From positions 62,001-126,000 of the forward strand of contig BCIT01000009.1 in assembly GCA_001600035.1 (NCBI GenBank): DNA of 64,000 nt, written 5' to 3'. The stretch's first letter is position 1. Each line of letters opens with the position of its first letter. The translations under genes were made by a program, and so were the position numbers. The stretch is from Holtermanniella nyarrowii. Its lineage: Eukaryota; Basidiomycota; Tremellomycetes; Holtermanniales. The notes below the pieces were generated by a model, which searched no databases, was not told where the DNA came from, and was given only the letters and a program-made list of their open reading frames with translations. Shown here one piece after another: positions 22,586 to 34,600 of this stretch.

Positions 22586-23022
22586 ATGAACCCTCAAACC
22601 GCTTGGAAAGCTGGAGCCATATTCAGTGCGTCCACGATCCTCAACGTCTTACTGACCACAAGCCGCAACTGGTATCACCGCCAATGCGTTCGGCTCGCAC
22701 GGCTTGAAAGCACGCGGCGTTGCGCCCGCCAGCATCCAATCGTGGCAAACAGCGTCGACCTACCTCATCTACTCTGGTCTTTCCCTGCTCGCCATCTCGC
22801 TTCACCCGCGTCACGGACGGAATAAGTGGGCTGCAGGCTTGATCGGCGGTGGTGCGATCATCTTCTCGGGAAGCATCTTTGGCTTGGTGTTGGCTCGTGA
22901 GAAGACTGGAAGGATCCTGGGTCCTATTACGCCTATTGGTGGGATGGGGATGATCCTTGGGTGAGTTAGAGGCTATGCTAGGGTGATGCTGATATCCAGC
23001 TTTCTCGCTTTGGCCTTCTAGT
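22586..23022 (+). CDS. DUF423/TMEM256 family small membrane protein
   Basis: Three exons give about 117 residues: MNPQTAWKAGAIF, then TATGITANAFGSHGLKARGV, WQTASTYLIYSGLSLLAISL, NKWAAGLIGGGAIIFSGSIF, and a last exon FLALAF. The family (bacterial YwdK-like, animal TMEM256) has four membrane helices and the GAFGAHGL signature, here NAFGSHGLKA. Its biochemical role is unknown; TMEM256 is found in mitochondrial membranes. Introns 22961-23000 and an earlier 38 nt one have standard signals. It is convergent with the next gene, whose stop lies 66 bases away. Confidence 0.88.
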
Positions 23023-23088
23023 GCGATGCATGCGGTACATATACAGGGGTGAGGAGGAGACGGATACAGAGATGAACGATACTACCGA

Positions 23089-23514
23089 TCAACAGAAGAT
23101 CAGCCTCGTCTCGTCTTTAGGATAGACCGAGTTCTCAACTACAATCGGCACACCATGCTCTCCTGCCATTTTGGCAAACATCTCCTCGCTAAGCGTGACG
23201 TTGCCAGCTGCATTCCCGAACCAATCTCCAAGGGCGCGAAGGATATCTTTGCCCTTGCAGACTTCAGCCCACGCCTGTTCTTCAGCCTTACGAACGATGG
23301 ACGGCGAAAGACGGCCAGTTTGGTACTGGTGGTAGGTAGTGGACGGGGTATCGTGGATGGATACGTTTTGGTGGGAACTGGGAATGGATTTGAGAAGGTA
23401 GGCGTGCACCTGGCGATACGCCTCAGCGTCATTGTTCAGGAGAGACCACAATGAGACGGGCACCCTGACGGCTAGGTAAATGGAGCGAGTGGAAATAAGA
23501 GTGAGGTAGTCCAT
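23089..23514 (-). CDS. hypothetical protein, 141 aa
   Basis: A single open frame from MDYLTLISTRSIYLAVRVPV to PKDETRLIFC. The first 25 residues are hydrophobic to amphipathic and could be a mitochondrial signal or membrane anchor; the rest is soluble in character (RKAEEQAWAEVCKGKDILRA, NVTLSEEMFAKMAGEHGVPI). No family is recognised. Absence of stops over 141 codons and sensible composition support coding. It is convergent with the DUF423 gene. Confidence 0.55.
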   Translation of the reverse strand: MDYLTLISTRSIYLAVRVPVSLWSLLNNDAEAYRQVHAYLLKSIPSSHQNVSIHDTPSTTYHQYQTGRLSPSIVRKAEEQAWAEVCKGKDILRALGDWFGNAAGNVTLSEEMFAKMAGEHGVPIVVENSVYPKDETRLIFC

Positions 23515-24382
23515 TTCTAGTGGTCACACGAGGCTCAGCTTGCTTCCGCACTCGACAGGGGCTACTCACCTGGCTGTTGTATGAATGTTCAAGACTGTAG
23601 TACGTTCTGGATGAGTTTGAGATGCTTTTGAACAATGTGTGTTGGTGGTTCTGAAGTGGATGAAAGGAGTCGGCGGATGGAAGACTTTGTTGAAGATAAA
23701 GGACGTCACACGACCAACCGCGCACAGACTAGTCGCCACCCGTCGTCCGAGCGGCCAAAGTGATCGCCGCTCGCTACCTTTGCGTCATTTGAAGGTTGAC
23801 TTGGTACTGCATTTGTTTTAAGGCTATGTTGTGCCTTGCTATTATCTACGGAATGCACAGTAGGTACATGGGCCACGGGGCGTCAGACAAGCTGATCTGC
23901 TCGCAGCGCAGTGCTGCGGCGTCAGAGTTCGAACCTTCAAAGAAGAGTCGGTGGCGAATCTGATCTAGTCTCTCTGAGGAGTACTACAAATGACTGAGAT
24001 CATACTACTCAAGCTAGAGCTTGTGGCTGTGCAGTAGTCTGAACCTGTCCAACACACAGCTAAAGGCAGTGCGCTCAATTCCAAGGTCTTCAGGTACAAT
24101 CACGGAGCGACTGTCGAAGGCAATCAACTGCAAGATACGCTTGGAATGCGATTGAGCATCTTGCCCCTTATACATGTTCGACTTCTCGGACGGTGCAATT
24201 ACATTGCCCAATCTTGGAAACAAGTCATACTAGTACTGATATACATACGTGCGCGATCAAAGCTACAGCAGGTCGCATCCAAGTGCCACATTCATAAGAT
24301 TTCCGCGACAAATATGTCGACCTCCTATCGTCTTTGAACGCGTCCAGCGAGAACGATCAGAGAATCAAGTACTGGCAAGAGC
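23515..24382. other. spacer upstream of ARP10
   Basis: About 870 bases. A GAGTTCGAACC sequence near 23925 recalls a tRNA T-loop, but the arms do not pair. No gene is supported. Confidence 0.4.
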
Positions 24383-26419
24383 ATGGCGAGCTCTGGAAGT
24401 GCGAGTCGGCCTCAAGCATCTGGCTCAAGATACACGACCCCAACGAAAAGAGCTACGTTTCAAGCAGACGCAGGTCCAAGTCGTCCAGCAGGTTCATCCC
24501 CTGCCTATGTCACAGTGAGTTCCAGTGCCTTGACAAGGGCTTTGCTGATTGCAGAACCTCAGGAGACATTCATTATACGGTACAGAGGACCGTGTTGTCA
24601 TAGAGTGAGCCGAATACCTTTGTCGAGCTTGGAAGCTAATGAGCAGTCCCGGATCAAGATTATGGAAAGTCGGGTTCAGTGGAGAACCTCGGCCTCGAGC
24701 AGTCTTTCAAGCTTCTCCAGGCTACGAAGGCGAACAAGAGATGTGGGAGCTGGATATGGAGGAAGTCCAAGGAGCTCTCGGGTCCCGTGACGAGGCTGAA
24801 CGTCTGATTGCGGCGAGAATACGAAGGCGTCTGCAAGAGGTCTACAACAAGTGCGTGACTTTGCGAACTTTTGTGTGCCAGAGCTTATCGGGCCAAGACA
24901 CCTGCTGACTGATGCCAAGTCGCGCAAAGTCATCATTGCAGAAGGTGCATTCATGCCTTTGGTGGTCAAAGAGCACATTACTCGAACGCTGTTCCTCACA
25001 ATGCGCGTGAGTGGCATCGCAATTGAGACTGAGCTGACGGTCAGGTGCCCTCCATCTCTTTTGTACCATCTCATGTACTGGCGTTGACCGCGACTGGCCG
25101 ACCCACAGGCTTGGTGCTAGACTGTGGCTTTCTCGAGACTACCATCATGCCAGTTCGTTCAAACCAACTCGGCGTGCCTTTGCTGACGAACAGGTCTTTG
25201 CCTCACGACCAATGTACAGTCATGTTGGATGCACCACGTCAGCCGGGAGAGCGCTCTCAAGACGACTTCGAGCGCTTTTGCTGAACTTTGCGACGTATAC
25301 TGCTCCACCAGCAGCCATTGGCTCTTCTACCCCCGCTGCACAGCCAGTCCCCGAAGAGCTCTTGACGGATCAAGTGGTCGAGATGGTTCTTACGCAGGGC
25401 TGCTTCGTTGGTAAAGCTATGGCACAGGAAGCCGAAGCCGACTTGCCTCGCATTGCTGCTGGTCCATCGCGCACTCGACGACCATCTCTCGGCCAAGGTA
25501 CTTCAACAGGCAACGAGCGCGTACCTTACGGGCCAGAAAAAATGCCACCTGCTCCCGAGGCCACCGCGTACGACGAAGCTACAGATGAGCAGCTCATGGC
25601 GTCCCTTCAACGTCGCTACGAGAAGTCTTCAACAGCTGTCAGCACTGTGTATAGGATACATCCAGGCATGGATTCGCCTCCTGCAATGAGCTATGGCAGT
25701 TTTCATGTCCCAGGCTGGATTCGTGAGCGCGCTGCAGAGATTCTGTTTGAGGAGAGTGGCGGCGAGGAGGCTAGCTTGCCTGAGCTGGTTCTTGGTACCC
25801 TTATTAAGGTGAGTCGTGCTTGGTCAGACGACACAAGGCTGATCTGTAGCTGCCTGTTGATCTCCGAGTTCCGATGGCATCTTCGCTTCTTGTCTGTGGT
25901 GGCACGACGTCATTGCCAGGCTTCATCCCGCGCTTGCGTGTATCTATCATCCGTGGCTTATTCCCACCGACAAGCTCATCAAACCTTCCATCGCTCCCCG
26001 TCTCTCTTCCATCAGAGGGCTCAGTCTCAGTCGGCGACATCAAACAAAGTAACACCTACTGGCGCTCTGCTCAGCACGAGCCATACAAAGTGATCTACCC
26101 TCTAGCAAGCAAGATCACCATCATCAACGATCCTCAACCACTCAGCTCAGGCGGCAGTTATAGCGGTGGCAAAGCGCCTTGCTGGACTCCAGCTCTCATG
26201 GCTTGGGTCGGAGGCTCGTTGGCGGGATCACTGAAGACGGGTGGAACAGAGGTGCTGCGCGAGTACTTTGATGAGGCGGTGGCAGAGGTCAATGCTAGGT
26301 TGCAGGCTGCATCGACTGCTGGTGATGTGGATATGGAAAGTACGCCGAGTCCTAGAGGTAAGAAGGGATTCAGGATAGGACGAGTTGTGCCGGATTGGTC
26401 GAGGACGATGGTGGCTTGA
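24383..26419 (+). CDS. ARP10: actin-related protein of the dynactin pointed end (Arp10/Arp11)
   Basis: Arp10/Arp11 caps the pointed end of the dynactin Arp1 filament, which links dynein to cargo. After a Ser-rich N-terminus (MASSGSASRPQASGSRYTTP) the actin fold begins with VVIDPGSRLWKVGFSGEPRP. It continues through SRKVIIAEGAFMPLVVKEHI, FVPSHVLALTATGRPTGLVL, DCGFLETTIMPVFASRPMYS, LPVDLRVPMASSLLVCGGTT, SLPGFIPRLR, and WTPALMAWVGGSLAGSLKTG. Six introns are needed; one uses the donor GTTCGT (after TTIMP). Exon joins follow the actin fold exactly. A long insertion (DLPRIAAGPSRTRRPSLGQG and onward) and a C-terminal extension ending VVPDWSRTMVA are lineage-specific. The final intron lies after VLGTLIK. 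Confidence 0.82.
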
Positions 26420-27883
26420 TCACAGCTGCTCAAAGATTGAGAAAGGAGAATTCGGAGAACTAGCTTGTCTCAGCGCGATATGAATCTGGCCTGCATCATG
26501 ATGAAACGAAGTTGGAACAGCTGCGCCTGCACATCTGCTCTAGACCTGAGCTGTCGGCTAAACGATTCAACCTCGAGGTGGAGGCATCTTTCGCAGCGCT
26601 GCGGCTGTACTGCCTACCAAGCATGAAAGCAACTCCCGTAGCTATACCAATAGACGAGTTGAGACAATATATGATTCATTACCGAGTTATACACGTAGGC
26701 CACAGCTTGCCATATTCCCCCACTGCGGATACCAGCTCAACGGGTTTCAGCTTTCACCCGGGCGCGACTCACTGACATAGGTATTTGATGCTTTCTTTCA
26801 ATGCAGCTTGCCTAAGTGGACTGACTCACAAATGATCATCGTGAGTGGACAATGCGACTCCGTCGGAATGTGTCGACTGTCGCCGCTGGCGCACTACCCA
26901 AAATGATAATCCTAGTTAGCTCAGGCCAGGTCGAAAGTTTGTTTCCGCGAGAATGTTAAGTCTGCATGAAAGCGCTGTTACGCCGCGCTGCGTACGCTCG
27001 TCTGCTCCAGACTGACGTAACCATCTGACAATCGACCAACAAGCGACACCTTGTTCAGCGGTAGAATACATCCAGCGTAGCTCCCAACAACCGTGGATCA
27101 CTCGCCAAGTGAACTAAGGAGGATATCAAGCTGAGCTTGATCACTCCGCAGCTCGAGGCGAGGTTCCCGGGGAGTCGGAGCCGTGTGAAGACTAGCTTTG
27201 CTTCTACCCAATTGAACCCATTCTGAGAGCCTGAGAGGCTGGGCTGCCGGCGAGCGAGCATTGGGCTCCGCCAGCAAGCAAAGCGTGGTTTGTGACAAGT
27301 CACGCACCGTTCACACTTAGGGCGGTCGTCACCGATTCGCCCATATCCGCTGTTGCAACGTTTCTCGCCACCTCACAAAAAGTCGACTAGTCGGTCACTA
27401 TCAAATGCGCCATCGTGAGCCTTACTTGTCGTGGTGAACATCTACACAGAGGCCCTGCACCTCCGCACGCAATGTCACACATCGCAGACAACCCGCCGAA
27501 GAAAGTCGGGGATCAACCGAGAACAACCTCGCTCAAAATCGCTCAAAACAAGAACTGTAACCTTACCTGTGACTGACTCAAGACGCTTGACTTGTGAGTG
27601 GACTGAGGATCAGTTTCACCGTGCACGGAACAGGAAAGCAACCTACCTCTGAATGGGCAACCGTGGAGGATCATGACATGGAGGATCATGACAAGCACTC
27701 GCGAGAAAGAGTCGGCGATGACTCCAAATGAGCGGAATCAGATTTAGATTCACACGATCAAAGTGGCGATACCGGGTGTACACGTAGCCTGAGAGGCGGC
27801 GATGCCCAAAGTGGCAAACAGGCACGGGATGTCTGCTTTCAACTACGAACTGAACCATCAAACGACTACGATCATCAGACATC
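26420..27883. other. long gene-poor spacer
   Basis: About 1.46 kb, one of the largest gaps here. It contains a tandem 15-base repeat (TGGAGGATCATGACA twice, about 27664-27693) and the inverted AAGCTGAGCTT near 27128. A frame at 26512-26775 has no supported product. It must contain the promoter of the RNase III-like gene. No mobile element was recognised. Confidence 0.4.
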
Positions 27884-29604
27884 ATGAGCCCCTACTCTCC
27901 ACCTGCTGGACCCGTGCAGCCTGAGCATCTCAAGGTTATCGAGCTACTCCACCCTCGGAAAATCACACCTCATGAATTCGAGTGCATGGAGTTGAAGGGC
28001 GACTCCAGGCTATACGACGACGTTTTAGTCATCGTCCGTAAGCTCTATCCGTCGGTCAAGAAGAGTGACGCTATGGTTCGTAGCTAGCAGTGTTTCGTTC
28101 CTTCACTGACACGGATGCAATAAAAGCTGCGCAGTATTTTGGTCGAAAACAGAGTGCTTGGTACTCTGACCGAATCGCTAGGATTGCGACAAAAGATTCA
28201 GGTTATCGGAGAAGACCTCCCGCTCAGTTCTATAAAGGGCTCAGGAGATGTCTTTGAAGCCTTCATTGGACTCTTGTGGGCAAAGTGCCCGAGCATTCGC
28301 GACTGGCGCGAGCGAGGAAAGAGGGAGGACTTAATCATATCGTGGCAGACAGCAGTCTTTAGCATACAAGTCTTCCTACACTTGGGCGTCATCAATGGCA
28401 GAGTCCTGGGACGAGACTTGAAGCTACCTCGGACCTCGCAGCAAGTGAGTCGACAACTCGACAGCGCTACAGCGGCTGCTGATACTTAGGCACCGGGAAG
28501 TAGTCCTGCTCTTCTCAACCTTGTCGGCCACATGAGCTACTTGAGACCGCTTGTTGGCACGCTTAGAGTGAAGCCAGGATCAAAATCGCTCAGCTCTGGA
28601 GGGCCTTCGAGCGCTGCATCCACAAGCCAGGTGAGTACACGGCCTCTGGGATTCTTCTGACGAGCCAGCACGCATTGGCACCAGAACAAATGCTGTACCA
28701 CTTCTCAGAGGCTGGCCCAGCTGCCATCGGCTATATGCCCGATCTACTTCTGCTCATCCCCTCTCACCGGACAAATGAATGGAAGTTCTCACTTTCCGAA
28801 TTCGAAGCGCTTCAAGCCGAGGGCGAGGCCAAATTGTATGATTGTATACAGGAGATCATTCTCGAATACTTTCCGGCGGTCTGTCCTCATGGCATCACAG
28901 TTCGTTTCTCTTCTGATTTGGGCAAGGCTGACACATCAGCACATGCGCCGAGTATTGATCGGCAACGAGATTCTGAGCGCTTTGACGCTGCTGTATTCCC
29001 TTCACCAACGGATTGATGTTGACGGCTCGGTCATGGACGTGACCAACTCGCGCAAATTGCCAGACGCCTTCAGGGGCTACGTCGGAGCGCTTTGGCGAGA
29101 CGGAAAATCGTTGAGAGGTTTCGCGAATCATGACTCAATGCGGAGGTCCATCAAGAAATGGCTCAAAAATATCTTCTCCCAAAAGGTCTTTCTCGACTTG
29201 ACGGACAAAGAAGGCCAGATCCTAGGGATGCCTTCGAAGAAGGCCTTGATACGAAAGATGCGGGTTGACCAGGTAAGGTAATATGATTCGTTGAGTTTAC
29301 ATGTTGTGCTAATTGAAAATAGCATCTACAGGAACATGATTTCCTCGCTTGGCTCGCAGCGACTACGGCTACAATCGCTTCCATGGCAAATGTACCGATT
29401 CCAACAATTGAGTCTTCGATTGCTTTGCCAGGTGTTGGTCATGAACAGCCACGCGTCAAATCTGTGCGTGAGAAAGGCAGCCGGGCACGTGCTGACGACA
29501 GAAGGGCAAAAGACCTGCGGATCAAGGGGTGCATGCAGAGACTCAGCTTGACGGAGAGGTTCGCAAGAGCAAGCGCCAGAGAAACAGGCAAGCGGAAGCT
29601 CTGA
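27884..29604 (+). CDS. tandem RNase III-like domain protein
   Basis: Six exons give 498 residues. Domain 1 (about aa 15-165) has ECMELKGDSRLYDDVLVIVR and KGSGDVFEAFIGLLW. Glu33, Glu36, Asp40, Asp105 and Glu108 match the five acidic residues of bacterial RNase III (E38, E41, D45, D114, E117) with nearly the same spacing, so it could bind metal and cut double-stranded RNA. Domain 2 (about 240-400) is the same fold in outline (FEALQAEGEAKLYDCIQEII, RKLPDAFRGYVGALW) but has Gln266, Glu270 and Arg339 at three of these sites and is probably inactive. Introns sit at matching places in both domains. There is no helicase, PAZ or clear dsRNA-binding domain; the C-terminus is basic (RADDRRAKDLRIKG...GKRKL). 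Dicer-like, Rnt1-like or mitoribosomal (mL44-like) roles are all possible. Confidence 0.65.
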
Positions 29605-29624
29605 GACCCCAAGCCGAGGGAGCA

Positions 29625-29665
29625 GGCCACGCCAGCGGCAGCGGCAGCGGCAGTAGTGGCAGTGG
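29625..29665 (+). repeat. GGCAGC simple repeat
   Basis: A short run of GGCAGC/GGCAGT units just after the RNase III-like gene, probably in its 3' UTR. Confidence 0.6.
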
Positions 29666-30148
29666 CACCGCCCAATGACTCTCGAAGTTGGGTCGAAGGA
29701 GCTTGGTTTTAAGCTGCGGGACGAGGAGGAGATGGGCGTTGTGTGTATAGTAGTCTTGTTGTTGACATTATGTACAGAGGGTGTTCTTGTTCATCGACAG
29801 CTGAAAATGCCTTTCGAACGTGTTGAAATGACTTCCATCGACGTGACAGGCCATGCATCAGCTGTACAAGCCAACGATGACGCTAACGTCGCATACCACA
29901 CCGAGCTACCACCTCAACCTCGTGTATATACAGCCTTGCGTCCGCTACATGTGGTAGTCACAACTAAAGCGAGCTGCAAGTCGCTGCTGAAATTATCACT
30001 GCATGATCCGCGTTGCAGCTAAGATCAGCAGGAGGGCAAGCAAGCGATCGGTCGCATAGCAGAGCCAACGGCGCACCGTCATCGTGAGCAATACCTTTCA
30101 CATCACTAACAATACAGCAACCCAAATCACTCATCTCTCACGTGCGTC
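29666..30148. other. convergent 3' spacer
   Basis: About 480 bases between convergent genes. A plus frame at 29675-30022 has no family features and unconvincing composition. Confidence 0.4.
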
Positions 30149-31343
30149 TATCCGATCCACTGCCCAAGGTTGAGGTGAAGGATCTGACCCGTCATAGTGT
30201 TGCTTGAACCCGAGTCGGCCAAGAACACATAGCTCTGATTCTAATCAGCATCTCCTCTTCAATGCCCACGTCCCAAGCTACTCACAGGTCCAAGCTCAGC
30301 AGGCATTCCAGCACGTCCATGAAGCGGCACCGCACCAACAGTAAAGTCCTCCATCGCTTCAGCAGGCCTCGAAGCAGGCTGCAATGGCGTAAGGAATGGA
30401 CCTGGAGCAACACCGTTGACTCTGATACCTTTAGGTGCGAGGTGAACGGCGAGAGCGCGAGTGAACGAGACAATGGCGCCCTTTGTGGAGGAGTAGTCGA
30501 TCATTTTGGGGGAGCCTTTGAAAGCTGTGACGGAGGTTGTGTTGATGACGGAATCGCCGCGCTTGAGGTGGGGTACGGCGAACCTGGTCTGTCAGTAGGG
30601 CTTTATGAAATGGAATCGTAACTGACTTGGTGAGAGCGAACATGCCAAGGATGTTGCTTCTGAATGTACTCTCGACGTTGTCAAGCTAGCACGTCAACAT
30701 CACAGACAGACAATCAATCAAGTGATCAAACGCACGATGATATCCTCAAAGTTCTCAGTCAAGATCTGCTTGCTGGCATTGTTGACGAGAATGTTGAGTC
30801 CTCCGTACTCTTTGATGTGAGCGTCAATGGCCTTTTTGCAGTTGTTCTCGTCCATAACATCCAGTGCGAGGGTCAAACACTTGCGGCCGTCCTTCTCGAT
30901 AGCGGCCTTGACGTTTTTGGCGCTCAGAGTATCAGTTCTGCGCTGAATGTGAAAAAGGCTCACTCGACCTCCTCCTCGGGAAGGTAGACGATGGTAACGT
31001 CTGCACCCTCGCGGGCAAAGCACTGAGCGGCAGCACGACCGATACCAGAATCACCACCTATAATGTCAGCGGCCTCCTACATTGCGGTTACGTACCGGTG
31101 ATGAGTGCAGTCTTGCCTTTGAGCTTGTTGGTGCCCTCGTACTCGCGCAAATAGGGCTTGCCGTCGTTGTCCCAGCACTCGAGCTGAGTAAACAAAGGCT
31201 CAGCCTTCATGGCCTCATCTGTGCCAGGCAGGTTTTGCTTCTGAGGCGAGATGCTCTTGAGAGTCTAACCCACGTTAGCTCTTGCAAGCGATAGCATGAA
31301 GACATACCTCGTAAGCTGTGATTGGAGTTTCCTTGTCTGACAT
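30149..31343 (-). CDS. short-chain dehydrogenase/reductase
   Basis: An NAD(P)-dependent oxidoreductase of the classical SDR fold. The N-terminal extension ([32 protein letters not shown]) precedes the cofactor motif [20 protein letters not shown] (TGxxxGIG). Next come [20 protein letters not shown] (NNAS), [20 protein letters not shown] with the catalytic [25 protein letters not shown], and the end [16 protein letters not shown]. The extended N-terminus and the LPEEE and NNASKQ sequences resemble the bacterial YhdF/YhxC and plant glucose/ribitol dehydrogenase-like group, often stress-induced; the substrate cannot be told. Several introns of about 40-55 nt have standard signals. The start is the first ATG of the short first exon. 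Confidence 0.85.
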
Positions 31344-31667
31344 GGTGTAGTAAAAGTTGTAAGTGTGAAAGAAGATGGAAAGTCAAAGGAAAGAAGAAGA
31401 GCGCTATAGCTGTTGGATCTATCTTTTTCAACGGATAAAAGGCTACTACGTCACAGAGGCAGTGCCTGATTCCAGTGAAGGTGGAGCTCTCACAACGTCG
31501 TAACGTAATCATGTCGAAACGGGGAGCCGTAGGTTCAGTGTAGAAAAGCTCAAGACGCGTACGTCTGCCGGGCATGCGGAGGCTGAAAGCAGAGCAAAGC
31601 AAAAGCCACCAAGATGCTCTATCCAATACATGCGTAATCATTACAAAGCCACAAGATTCCCAATCCA
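31344..31667. promoter_or_regulatory. SDR promoter and RPB2 3' region
   Basis: A 324 bp spacer. The two flanking genes are on the same strand, so it holds the RPB2 3' UTR and SDR promoter. A purine-rich stretch lies directly upstream of the SDR start. Confidence 0.4.
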
Positions 31668-34600
31668 CTAGTGTCCGCTCGAACGAGACGAGAACAGTCT
31701 GACACTAATGTTCATCGCACCGAGTTCTGCGAAATCAGCGCTGCCTACTCGTTCAAAAGACATACCTTGGAACAGCAGTTTAGCAGCATACGGTAGATGG
31801 ATAGCAGAGATCGAGACGGAATTGCTGCAACGTCAGCCAAAGATTCTCCAAGTTTGGCGATTCTAGTGTTGATCGAACGTACCGACACACGGAACATGAG
31901 AAAGTTTGCTTCTTCAGATTGGCGATGGCCGTCAGACCACACTGATCACAAACATGCATCCGGTAGCTGTTCATCAGCTGCCGCAGTTTCAAAAGACGGA
32001 TCACTCACGCATCCGACGACTCCATCATTCGCTCCTTCAAGAAACCAGACATGCCGTGCGAGATCATGCAATCACGTTCTGCCTCGTCAGCGCAGTCCTC
32101 ACCAAGCCAAGCAACTTACCCATCTCACCGAAACGCAAACCACCACCTCGAGAACGACCTTCAACCGGTTCTGCCATCATCAGTGCCCATTCTCATCGCC
32201 AAACGCAGCCACTCACGTCTGTTCAAAATCTGCAAAGGACCTCTAGCACGAGCGTGAATTTTATCGTCGACCATGTGCTTCAAGCGCTGATAGTACGTCG
32301 GGCCAAAGTACACTTGCGCTTGAAGCTTGCGCCCCGTGTGACCATGGTACATGACCTCGAGACCGCGCGAGTGATAGCCATAGCCCGCCAACCTCTGCGA
32401 GACCTTCTCCACAGTGAGCTCGGTGAAAGGCGTAGCGTCACCCTCGATACCCTTCAACGACGCCAGCTTTGACAACAAACACTCGACCAAATGCCCAATC
32501 GTCATACGAGAAGGGATAGCGTGAGGGTTGATGATGATGTCGGGTACGATACCCTCTCTTGTGAACGGCATGTCTTCTTGGCGATAAGTGATACCGATCG
32601 TACCCTTTTGACCGTGACGCGATGCAAACTTGTCACCGATCTGAGGGATACGCGTCGAGCGGACACGGATCTTGACAAACTTGTGGCCGTCGGCGTTGGT
32701 TGTCAACAACACTTGATCAACTACACCCTGCTCAGTCGACTTGAGTGGGATCGAGACGTCGCGCTTCTTGTGCAGCTGCGTACGCTGGCCGAGGTCTTCG
32801 CTCTGGTCGGTGATAGGCGCGACCTTGCCGATGATGATGTCGTCGCCGTTGACGTTGGTTGCAGGACTGATAAACCCATCGGAATCAAGCTTGGCGTAAC
32901 GATCCGAAGAACCATGCTTCATCTTGAGCGTCTCTGCCCGATCAGGCTTTTCAAACGTCTCAACCGCCTCTAAACCCTTGAACTTTTCCATCTCCGTGTA
33001 CGCGCGGTAGTAGAGCGAGCGGAACAGACCACGGTCGATGGAAGACTGATTCATGATGACGGAATCTTCCTGGTTATAGCCAGAGTAGCAGAGGATGGCG
33101 ACTATAGCGTTTTGGCCTGCAGGGAGCTCGGAGAACTTGAGGTACTCCATTGAGCGTGTGGTGGCGAGCGGCTTTTGAGGGTAGTAGAGGATGTTGGCCA
33201 TCGTGTCCATGCGCATTTGGTAGTTGGTCAGGTAGATGCCCATGGCTTGCTTGCCCATGGCCGACTGATACGTGTTACGCGGCGACTGATCATCAGCAAC
33301 TTTCAAGCTAGCAAAGACTTACCTGGTTGTGGTCAGGGAAAGGTACAATCGAAGCACAGATACCAAGAATCATAGAAGGATGAATCTCCATGTGCGTAAA
33401 CGTATGCGAAAAGTTGACGCTCTTGACCCTCGCAGCCGGATCATACGCCTCACCACCCAGCGGCGCCTCCTGCTGATGCTTCAGAATCGCTTCACGACCT
33501 TCAGCCTTGGTAGCGCTATCCAGATCCTCATGCGTCATGGCAATCATGACCGTCTCTTCCTCCTCAGCATCGAGGTACTCAATCAGACCCTCATCCATGA
33601 GCTCTTGCCAAGCCGTCTCGTCATCGCCCAACGCAATCTCGCCGTCATTGATCTTTTCGAGACGATTAATGTGTTCCCGCTTGAGGCGGAGCGATTGGTC
33701 GGGGTCGACGATGAACAAGGGACGACAGACGCGGCCGGCATCGGTGAACAGCCTAAGCTCGCGCTCGCGGATATCGCGCACGATGGAGACTTCACCCTTG
33801 ATGTGACCTGTCCGACGCATACCCACAAGCTGATTGTGCAGCAAGACCGGATTGCGGTGGATACCCATCCAAACCCCATTGACGAAAACCTTTGTCGCAG
33901 TCGGCGCACTGTGGTACTCGCCCTGCTCTTCCAACCCCCACTCGTCAAGGAACTGGATGATCGGCGCAGAGTAGGAGCCGACAGAGATGTATGCCATGAG
34001 CGCAAGGTTCTTGACGAGACCACACGCTTGACCCTCTGGCGTCTCGGCAGGGCAGACCATACCCCAGTGGGTGTTGTGGAGTTGACGAGGCTTGGCAATC
34101 TTGCCGTCTCGACCGATTGGAGTATTGGTGCGGCGCAAATGCGAGAGCGTCGAGGCAAAGGTGTAGCGGTTGAGAACTTGACTGACACCGGCTTTAGCTG
34201 ACATGGCTTTGGCTTGATCACCCCAGTTACCAGTCGCGAGCGAATACTTGAGACCGTTGGTGATGATGGTCGCTTTGATAGCGTCGGCCGTGATGAACGG
34301 CTTGTTCTTCTCAATACACTGCCATCAGCTTCGCCGTCAATCCCGAGCTCACCTTTTGCAAGTAGCGATAAACCTCCCTCGTGAGCTTCTTGAAAAGCAT
34401 ACGGAAAAGCGAAGCCAGCAGCGGCCCAGCAAGATCAAGTCTCTTCTTTCCAAAGTGATCACGATCATCCAACTCCCTGCGCTCCAAAGCAGCAAGCAGC
34501 AACCGATGAATCATGTAACCAAAGAAGAATGCCTTTTTCGTCTCGAAACCCTCTGAAACAGACACATGCGGCAGCAACTCCTTTTGCAGAATATCGTGCG

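Noticed and set aside
23920-23945. GAGTTCGAACC, resembling a tRNA T-loop
   Set aside because: The flanking arms do not pair and no acceptor, D or anticodon arms could be drawn on either strand.
26512-26775. 87-codon plus-strand frame
   Set aside because: No recognisable domain, no splice signals and unremarkable composition; likely chance.
29675-30022. 115-codon plus-strand frame after the RNase III-like gene
   Set aside because: Probably 3' UTR and spacer sequence; the hydrophobic stretch alone is not enough.
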